DNA of 64,000 bases from Acidiflorens sp963847715 (GTDB taxonomy: Bacteria; Acidobacteriota; Terriglobia; Terriglobales; Acidobacteriaceae), in assembly GCA_963847715.1 (NCBI GenBank), contig CAWKAZ010000012.1:496001-560000 (forward strand). The letters are read 5' to 3'. Numbering within the stretch: position 1 is the stretch's first letter; each line of letters opens with the position of its first letter. A program made the translations under genes and the position numbers. The notes under the pieces are model-generated. The model saw only the letters and a list, made by a program, of their open reading frames with translations. It was not told the DNA's origin and made no database searches. Shown here in pieces: positions 33,310 through 40,342 of this stretch.

Positions 33310-35328
33310 ATGCGAGCCCGGCACTCCCTTTTGGCCCTCGTTGTCTTGCAATGCGCGGGAGCCGTGGCTGGCCCGGTGGACTCTTCGAAATTCGCACTTC
33401 GTACCGTCGCCGCGAGTGCAAAGTCCCCAAACATCATCCTCATCACCCTCGACACGACGCGTGCGGATCGCATGGGATTCATGGGATCCAACCGCGGTCT
33501 GACGCCCAACCTCGATGCTCTCGCCAAGCAGAGCGTGGTTTTCACGCGAGCTTACGCCCAGGTTCCGCTTAACCACTCCCTCCCACGCCGCCTTGCTCAC
33601 TGGAACTTATCCTCAGTTCAATCATGTCGAGGATCTGGGAGCGCCGCTGAGTGCGGAGTCTGCCCTACTTACCCGGATCTGCTCCATAAGCACGGCTATC
33701 ACACGGCGGCTTTCCTCGGAGCCTACATTCTCGATCCTGCGGGCACGGCTCCCGGCTTCGAGCGCGGCTTCGACGTCTACGACGCCAATTTCCACCAGCG
33801 CAAGCCGGGAGAAGATCGCTACAAGAGCATCGAACGGCGCGCCGAGGATGTCGCTAACCGTGCCCTGGGATGGCTGAGCCGTCACCAGCAGCGTCCATTC
33901 TTTATCTGGCTACATTTCTACGATGCGCACGACCCTTACGACCCGCCGGAGCCGTTCAAGTCGCACTATGCTCCCGCTCCGTACGACGGCGAAATCGCGT
34001 ATGCCGATTCCATCGTAGGCAGTTTTGTCGCGGTATTGCAGAAACACGGTTTGTATCAGAATTCCGTGATTGCGATCGCTGCCGACCACGGTGAGGCCTT
34101 TGGCGAGCACGGAGAAGAGCGCCATGGAATGTTTCTGTATGACGAGACGATTCATGTCCCGCTGCTGTTGAAGCTTCCGGCAGGGCGGTCGGGAGGAAAA
34201 CGGGTCGAGGAGCGAGTGGCGTTGGCGGATGTTGCCCCGTCGTTGCTCGAGGCGGCAGGCATCCTGCCTCCGGCTGCTATGCAGGCGCGATCGTTGTTGC
34301 CACTGATCGAGAATACGAAGTCGGCTGCCGACGAAAAGGCGAAGCCGGCGGAACATCCGGTTTATTCCGAGACGAATTATGGTCACCGCGCCTTTGGATG
34401 GGCGGAATTGCGTTCGTGGCGCGCGGGAAAATACTTCTACGTGGAGGCGCCCAAGCGGGAGCTGTATGACCAATCGTCCGATCCGGGCGCGCTTCAGAAT
34501 CTCGCGAATGCTTCGAAAGCCGTTGCCGACACGCTGGATTCGCAGATGACAGATTTCCTGCAGAAGACCAGCAGCGCGGCGACCGAGCAGACCAAGATGG
34601 ACCCTGCTCAGGCGGAAAAACTTCGCGCGCTCGGTTATCTGGCCTCGGACAGTGCCAGCAGCAAGGCCAGCGACAAGGCTGTAGTTGATCCCAAGGACAA
34701 GATTGAGATTGCCAACAAGTTTCACCGGGCACTGGTTGCAATGGAAGAAGACAACTACGACGGCGCGATTGCGAACCTGCGCGATGTCTTGCAGCACGAG
34801 TCTGAAATGACCAGTGTTTATCTCGAACTGGGGCGCGCCCTCGTCCACGTCAAGAAGTACGAGGAGGCCTTGCCGGTGTTGCATACCGCCGCTGAAAAGA
34901 ACCCGGAATCCGGTATGGCGCACTACGAGCTGGGGCTGGCGTTGGTCAAAACCGGACAGTGGGAAGCGGCGCTTCCTGAGATGCAGGCAGCGGTGGTTTG
35001 TACGCCGAAGTCTCCCCAGTTACATTTCTATCTGGGAGCGGTACATCTTAAGTTGAAGCATGTGCCCGAGGCCGTAACGGAGTTTGACAAGGCCCTGGAA
35101 CTAGATCCAGATCACTTCCAGACAAACTTGACGTATGGCCGGCTACTTCTCTTGAACGGACATCCCGATGAGGCAGTCGTAAAGCTAGGACGGGCCGTGA
35201 AGTCGGATGCCACTTCCGCGGAAGCCCACTATTTCCTGGGCGAAGCGTATCACCAACTCGGACAGGATCAGAACGCGAACCGCGAACGCGCTAAAGCTGC
35301 GCAGCTAAAGAATCAGTCGCCCGAGTAA
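33310..35328 (+). CDS. Sulfatase-like (AP superfamily) protein with TPR domain; catalytic segment out of frame
   Basis: 672-aa exported protein. Signal peptide, then an alkaline-phosphatase/sulfatase fold: NIILITLDTTRADRMGFMG (metal Asp), IAADHGEAFGEHGEERHGMFLYDETIHVPLLLKLP (metal Asp-His). From about residue 470 there are at least four TPR-like repeats. Between about 33571 and 33670 the reading frame gives a sequence with no family likeness (NHSLPRRLAHWNLSS and on). The +1 frame over the same bases gives TTPSHAALLTGTYPQ, the expected nucleophile motif. A +1 and a compensating -1 indel therefore replace about 33 residues. Confidence 0.8.
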   Translation: MRARHSLLALVVLQCAGAVAGPVDSSKFALRTVAASAKSPNIILITLDTTRADRMGFMGSNRGLTPNLDALAKQSVVFTRAYAQVPLNHSLPRRLAHWNLSSVQSCRGSGSAAECGVCPTYPDLLHKHGYHTAAFLGAYILDPAGTAPGFERGFDVYDANFHQRKPGEDRYKSIERRAEDVANRALGWLSRHQQRPFFIWLHFYDAHDPYDPPEPFKSHYAPAPYDGEIAYADSIVGSFVAVLQKHGLYQNSVIAIAADHGEAFGEHGEERHGMFLYDETIHVPLLLKLPAGRSGGKRVEERVALADVAPSLLEAAGILPPAAMQARSLLPLIENTKSAADEKAKPAEHPVYSETNYGHRAFGWAELRSWRAGKYFYVEAPKRELYDQSSDPGALQNLANASKAVADTLDSQMTDFLQKTSSAATEQTKMDPAQAEKLRALGYLASDSASSKASDKAVVDPKDKIEIANKFHRALVAMEEDNYDGAIANLRDVLQHESEMTSVYLELGRALVHVKKYEEALPVLHTAAEKNPESGMAHYELGLALVKTGQWEAALPEMQAAVVCTPKSPQLHFYLGAVHLKLKHVPEAVTEFDKALELDPDHFQTNLTYGRLLLLNGHPDEAVVKLGRAVKSDATSAEAHYFLGEAYHQLGQDQNANRERAKAAQLKNQSPE

Positions 35329-35340
35329 ATCCGATCAAAT

Positions 35341-37054
35341 TTATTTCTGGGACGCTTTGCTGCGTTCCTTCTTCGCGTCATCGGCGCGGCCCGCATGATC
35401 GTATGCCTCAGCGAGGGCGAGGTGTGCCGGGTTGAAGTTTGGCAGGCGTCCGGTCGCGATTTCCAAGTGCACGATGGCAGTCTTAAAGTCGCCGGTTTTG
35501 ACGAGCGTCGCGCCGATTTCGTAGTGGGCCCAGGCCGAGTCGGGTTGGAGTTCAATCGCTTTGTGCAGGTGCTTCGCCGCTTCAGTGTATTGCCCTTTCC
35601 TTGCCTGCGCCACTCCAAGCGTGTATTGCGCCAGATAAAGATTGGCATCAGCCCCGACAATGGGATCGAGAGTAGCGATGACGCGCTCCGGTTTTGATTG
35701 GCCACGGGCCGATGCGGCTTCGATCACTTTGTTGGCAGTCGCTATTTTGTCCTTTGGATCTGTGCCAGTCACTGTCGCTGCCGTGGGAGCCGACTTTTCC
35801 AGGCCGGCATATCCAAGCGAAGCCAATTTCTGCATTTCGGACGAACTCAGCTGCGCCGATGTCTTGCTGCCCTCGCCGCTGAAGCGGCGGTCGAAACTGT
35901 CGAGTTGCGCGGCCATCGTGTCGAGGGTGCCTTTCGACGTCTGAGCCAGGTTATGAACGGCGGCTGGGTCGGCCGTTCAGGTCATACAGTTCTGGTTTTG
36001 GAGCGCGAATGTAGAGATACTTCCCCGCCCGCCAGGATTCGAGGGCACTCCAGCCGAATCCGCGTTGCGACAGGTCGCCGCGGGAGTAGGCTGGCTGATC
36101 GCCACTCCTCCGGACTTGGCAACGCGCAACAGCGACTGTCCGAACATCTGCGAGGGCACGGGAATACCGGCAATTTCCAGCAGCGTCGGAGCGATGTCTA
36201 CCAGCCTTACCTTGGCGGCGACGTGGGTTGTTGTCGCTTTCGCGGTGCCCTGTGCCTCCGGTAGCTTCAGTAGAAGAGGAACATGAATTGTTTCGTCATA
36301 GAGAAAGATTCCATGACTGTCTTCTTCATGAGCGCCGAGGCCCTGGCCGTGGTCAGCAACGACGATGATGGCTGTGTTTCCCTCGATCTTCTGTTCTTTC
36401 AACGTCGACACGATGTTGCCAGCGGCGGCGTCAGCCGCTTTCATTGCCGCGTCGTAGGAAGCGCGAGACGACGCGTCCCCATCGCTGAGATGGACCCACA
36501 GAAAGAATGGTCCGTACTTTGCGTTAGGATCCAGCCAGGCGAGTACGCTTCCCACGAACGGCAGTGCCACGGTGCTCGGTGATGGGCGGGCGAGGATCTC
36601 CCGGGATTTCGGGGCGAAAATCTGTGTCGTATCGCTGGAAGCCGCGGTCGAAGCCCTGTGCCAGGCCATTCGCCGGGTCAAGATCGATGGAACCCACAAA
36701 GGCCGCGGTGCGGTAGCCTTGCGCCTTCAGCAATTCCGGAAGATAGGGAAGCGACGGAGTCAGCGTCCCGCCAATCTCGCTCATACCGGTGCTCTGCGGA
36801 TACGCTCCCGAGAGAATGGTGGCATGGGAAACAACGCAACCAGGAGCCTGCGCATAGGCGTGATCAAAGACAATGCTCTCCGCCGCCAGACGGTCCAGGT
36901 TCGGCGTGAGCGCGCCCTTTGCGCCCATAAACCCCATGCGGTCGGTTCGTGCGGAGTCGATCGTGATCAGTACGATGTTCGGTTTCGAAGCAGCATAAGC
37001 GAAGGGTAAAACAAGCAGAATAAGTGCCAGGCCAGCGAGCGGTCTTCGAATCAT
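35341..37054 (-). pseudogene. Second sulfatase-TPR gene, broken by three frameshifts
   Basis: On the minus strand a gene similar to the preceding one is spread over three frames. Part 1 (37054 to about 36570) has a signal peptide, NIVLITIDSARTDRMGFMGA and CVVSHATILSGAYPQ. Part 2 (about 36570-36090) has FFLWVHLSDGD, VVADHGQGLGAHEEDSHGIF and DETIHVPLLLKLPEA. Between about 36090 and 35975 a third frame encodes GFGWSALESWRAGKYLYIRA. After about 35973 the frame shifts again into a TPR region to 35341. Shifts are near 36550-36600, 36090 and 35973. It is a pseudogene unless the shifts are sequence errors. Confidence 0.75.
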
Positions 37055-37144
37055 GATAGTAAGTGTAAAGGCAGCGCCGCTATTTGATCAAAGCCCTTGA
37101 TTGTCATAGGTTTGGGAAGGCTCTGCATGGCCGGGCCACGAGTC

Positions 37145-37180
37145 TTGACGTCCATCGAACTCCTTGTACAATCGTTGTAC
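37145..37180 (+). promoter_or_regulatory. Promoter with dyad operator upstream of the phosphodiesterase cassette
   Basis: TTGACG (37145-37150), 16-bp spacer, TACAAT (37167-37172). A perfect dyad GTACAA-TCG-TTGTAC (37166-37180) overlaps the -10 box and the start region, an ideal place for a repressor. The TACA/TGTA half-sites recall BlaI/MecI/CopY-type operators, but the spacing differs. About 90 bp separate it from the first gene. Confidence 0.6.
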
Positions 37181-37269
37181 CTGCTCCTCGGGATCTCCTC
37201 TAGTGGCGATGCCGTGATCGCCGCTCATCGCTGGCCAGGAAGCCGGACCATATTGCAGATCAAATTTCA

Positions 37270-39270
37270 GTGACAGCGCCCTTTAGAAAGCAGCTTTCGT
37301 TCGTGTGCCTGCTGGCCTTATGTGCCGCGGGCCTGACCGTGCTCGTTTCCTGCCAGCACGCCCGCGCCGGAGCGGCGGGATCGAAGAAGCTGATTATTCT
37401 GGGAATTGACGGGCTCGATCCTGACCTGCTGGAGAAGTTCATGGCCGAAGGCAAGATGCCAAACTTTGCCCGCCTGGCTTCCGAGGGATCGTTCCGGCGT
37501 CTGACCACGAGCGTGCCGCCGCAGAGTCCGGTGGCGTGGTCGAACCTGATCACAGGAATGAATGCGGGCGGCCACGGTATTTTCGACTTCATCCACCGCG
37601 ACCCGAAAACCTTTGAGCTTTATTTTTCCACGTCGAAGGTAGAAGGCCCGAAGCACAGCTTCCACATCGGCAGCTGGGTCGTGCCGCTCGGTGGTGGCTC
37701 GGCTGAACAGCTGCGGCATGGCAAGGCTTTCTGGGAGATTCTCGACGACAAGAATATTCCCAACTACGTTTATCGGATCCCGGCCAACTTTCCTCCCATC
37801 GCGGCCAAAGGCAAGACTCTCTCCGGCATGGGCACGCCCGATCTGCGCGGAACCTACGGAACATTTACTTTTTATACCGACGACCCCACTGCCGCAGCAG
37901 GTGCGGTCGACGGTGGGGGTGGGGAAGTCGCGCAGGTTGACGTGAAAAACAATCGCGTCGCGGCGGACCTGATTGGTCCCGCCAACACCTTTCGCAAGAA
38001 TTCGCCGCCAGCCACCGAGCCGTTCACCGTCGACGTCGATCCGCTTGAGCCCGTTGCCCGCATCGCGTTTCAGAACCAACAGTTCGTTCTAAAAGAAGGC
38101 GAATGGAGCGGTTGGGTCCCGGTCGAATTCCAGTTGATGCCGATCATCGGCAACGTAAAAGGTATGTGCCGCTTCTACCTCAAGCAGACGCATCCGCGCT
38201 TTCAGTTGTACGTGTCGCCGATTAACATCGACCCCGCAAATCCGGCGCTGCCCATCTCCACGCCGTCCAGCTACTCGGCCGATTTAGCCAAACAGATTGG
38301 CGAGTTCCATACGCAAGGCATTGCCGAAGACACCAAGGCTCGCAGCGCCGGCGTGCTAGACGACAAAGAATATCTTGAACAGGCCCACACCGTCCTTTCC
38401 GAACACCGGCGCGCTTTCGATGTGGAGTTCCCGAAGTTCAAGGATGGCCTGTTTTTCTTCTATTTCTCCAGCCTCGACCTGAACGGGCACATGATGTGGC
38501 GACTCACTGACCCGCAGCATCCTGCGTACAACGCCGCGCTTGCTGCCCAGTACGGGACCGCGCTCGAAGAGTTTTACCAGCAGATCGATCAAGTGCTCGG
38601 CGAAGTAATGCCGAGGGTCGATGAAAACACAACTTTGCTCGTGCTTTCCGATCATGGATTTGCTCCCTATCGGCATTCGTTCAACCTGAATACATGGTTG
38701 TTGAACAATGGCTATATCACCCGGAAAGAAGGCGTGACCGGCGATGCGAGCGAGCCATTCTCAGACGTGGACTGGAGCCGCACTCGTGCGTATGGACTGG
38801 GGCTGAACGGGCTCTACCTGAATATTCGAGGACGCGAGCGCGAAGGCATTGTGGAGCCTGGCGCGCAGGCCGACGCGCTGCTCGCAGAACTCCGGCAGAA
38901 GCTCCTCGATATTCGCGACCCGAAGGACAACTCGCAGGTCATCACGCGAATCGATTTTGCGAGTGAAGTGTATCAGGGGCCGTACGCGCACTCGGGCCCG
39001 GACGCCTTGGTTGGTTACAACCGCGGATACCGCGCCGGATGGAAGACGATTCTGGGCGCGTTTCCTCCGGATGTGCTGGAAGAAAACACCAACGCATGGA
39101 GCGGCGATCACTGCATGGATTTCACCAAAGTTCCGGGAGTGCTATTGAGCAACCGCAAGATTGCCGCCGATGCCCCAGCCCTCACCGATATCGCGCCAAC
39201 CATCCTGGCCGAGTTCGGCATCACGAAGACGCAAGAAATGAAAGGTCAGTCAGTTTTTCAAGGGCATTAG
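37270..39270 (+). CDS. Secreted AP-superfamily phosphodiesterase/pyrophosphatase-like protein (cassette gene 1)
   Basis: 666-aa protein starting at GTG 37270, with a lipobox-like LTVLVSCQH near residue 28. Metal and nucleophile motifs of the type I phosphodiesterase group are visible: LIILGIDGLDPD, SVPPQSPVAWSNLITGMN, LVLSDHGFAPYRH and NAWSGDHCMD near the C-terminus. The pattern matches predicted AP-superfamily proteins of unknown substrate. A closely related membrane version (cassette gene 4) lies 1 kb downstream, sharing VDWSRTRAY..GLNGLYLNI.GRE.

 The pair suggests a role on envelope phosphodiesters or glycans. Confidence 0.85.
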   Translation: MTAPFRKQLSFVCLLALCAAGLTVLVSCQHARAGAAGSKKLIILGIDGLDPDLLEKFMAEGKMPNFARLASEGSFRRLTTSVPPQSPVAWSNLITGMNAGGHGIFDFIHRDPKTFELYFSTSKVEGPKHSFHIGSWVVPLGGGSAEQLRHGKAFWEILDDKNIPNYVYRIPANFPPIAAKGKTLSGMGTPDLRGTYGTFTFYTDDPTAAAGAVDGGGGEVAQVDVKNNRVAADLIGPANTFRKNSPPATEPFTVDVDPLEPVARIAFQNQQFVLKEGEWSGWVPVEFQLMPIIGNVKGMCRFYLKQTHPRFQLYVSPINIDPANPALPISTPSSYSADLAKQIGEFHTQGIAEDTKARSAGVLDDKEYLEQAHTVLSEHRRAFDVEFPKFKDGLFFFYFSSLDLNGHMMWRLTDPQHPAYNAALAAQYGTALEEFYQQIDQVLGEVMPRVDENTTLLVLSDHGFAPYRHSFNLNTWLLNNGYITRKEGVTGDASEPFSDVDWSRTRAYGLGLNGLYLNIRGREREGIVEPGAQADALLAELRQKLLDIRDPKDNSQVITRIDFASEVYQGPYAHSGPDALVGYNRGYRAGWKTILGAFPPDVLEENTNAWSGDHCMDFTKVPGVLLSNRKIAADAPALTDIAPTILAEFGITKTQEMKGQSVFQGH

Positions 39271-39306
39271 TCTCTGAAACCCTGAAACCTTGAAACCTGA
39301 AATCTG
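39270..39306. repeat. Octad repeat, CTGAAACC type
   Basis: TCTGAAACCCTGAAACCTTG then AAACCTGAAATC. One arm only, between cassette genes 1 and 2. It is the same family as the octad arrays in the ribosomal operon. Confidence 0.75.
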
Positions 39307-39315
39307 GAGATACAC

Positions 39316-39519
39316 ATGTTCGGTTCACATAAGGTAAAGATCGAAGGCGAACTGCTCGAGAAAGTAAAGCAATGTTCGGACGCAGCGGGTTACGAATCGA
39401 TCGATGAATTCGTGATCCACATGCTGGAGAAAGAGACCAAGAAGATCATTCCCGACGAGAGCAGCACATCGAAAGAAGAAATTCAGAAACGGCTGCGCGG
39501 ACTGGGATACATCGAGTAG
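39316..39519 (+). CDS. Small conserved-looking protein (cassette gene 2)
   Basis: 67-aa acidic/basic helical protein: MFGSHKVKIEGELLEKVKQC, then AAGYESIDEFVIHMLEKETK. The pattern 'VKI-x-LLEKVK..SDAAGYESIDEFVIHMLEKE' resembles the ribbon-helix-helix fold of small regulators and antitoxins, although the C-terminal half (SKEEIQKRLRGLGYIE) does not. ATCTGGAGATACAC precedes the ATG. It lies 1 bp before the next gene, so it is part of the cassette. Function unknown. Confidence 0.7.
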   Translation: MFGSHKVKIEGELLEKVKQCSDAAGYESIDEFVIHMLEKETKKIIPDESSTSKEEIQKRLRGLGYIE

Positions 39520-39520
39520 C

Positions 39521-40342
39521 GTGACTGCCTTCTCCCATCCGATGACGAATTATGCGGCAATCGCGGCGTTTGGTCCCGCGCTGCTGACGAGTCCGCTCGC
39601 GATCGTGATCATCGTTTCACTCGTCATTGGGCTGGTGATGGTCGTGCTCTTCGGCTACACCTCCGATCAGAAGGCGATTGGTATTGCAAAGGACCAACTG
39701 AAAGCACACCTGCTGGCGGTGCGGCTCTTTCGCGATCAGATCCCCGTAGTGATGGGCTCATACGGGAAAATCCTGCGAGGCACCGGTCGCTACCTGAAAC
39801 TCGCGTTCATGCCGCTGCTTTACGTCATCGTTCCCATCACGCTGCTCATGGTGCAGATCGATCGTTATCTTGGTCAGACTCCGCTGCCCGTGAACGCGGC
39901 GTTTCTCATGACGGCTCATCTCACCGGCAGCGACGCACTGAACGACGTGACGCTCGACCTCCCGCCGGAAATAACGATGACCGCGCCACCGGTCCACATC
40001 ACCGATGGGAACGAGATTGTCTGGCGATTGGCCGGCACCAAAGATGGGAAGTATGTGGCAAAGGTCACCGCTGGCGGCCAGAGCGTGGAGAAGACAGTTT
40101 TCATCGGCAACGACCTGTCGCGAATTTCGACGATTCGGTTGCGCGGGCAATTTTGGAGTCGCATGTTTTCGTCGGCCGAACCGGAGCTTCCGGCTAATAG
40201 TCCGCTCGACTCCATCTCCATCAATTATCCAGATCGCAACATCGAGATCGCCGGCTATGGCATGAACTGGATTTGGTTGTTCTTCATCCTGTCGATGATT
40301 GCTGGATTTATTTTCAAGGAACTGCTGGGGATCAAAATATGA
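39521..40342 (+). CDS. Three-TM membrane protein with charged cytosolic segment (cassette gene 3)
   Basis: 273-aa protein starting at GTG 39521. Predicted layout: TM1 about residues 22-44 (SPLAIVIIVSLVIGLVMVVL), a charged amphipathic segment at 47-90 (SDQKAIGIAKDQLKAHLLAV), TM2 about 92-113 (AFMPLLYVIVPITLLMVQ), an extracytoplasmic beta-rich region (115-245) and TM3 at 250-270. TM1, cytosolic helix pair and two further TMs recall the Oxa1/EMC3/DUF106 layout, but I cannot confirm homology. Its stop overlaps gene 4's start (ATGA). Confidence 0.7.
   Translation: MTAFSHPMTNYAAIAAFGPALLTSPLAIVIIVSLVIGLVMVVLFGYTSDQKAIGIAKDQLKAHLLAVRLFRDQIPVVMGSYGKILRGTGRYLKLAFMPLLYVIVPITLLMVQIDRYLGQTPLPVNAAFLMTAHLTGSDALNDVTLDLPPEITMTAPPVHITDGNEIVWRLAGTKDGKYVAKVTAGGQSVEKTVFIGNDLSRISTIRLRGQFWSRMFSSAEPELPANSPLDSISINYPDRNIEIAGYGMNWIWLFFILSMIAGFIFKELLGIKI

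Noticed and set aside
40273..40338. Upstream start for cassette gene 4
   Set aside because: It would overlap the end of cassette gene 3 by 70 bp; ATG 40339 gives the usual ATGA overlap and leads directly into the split signal peptide.
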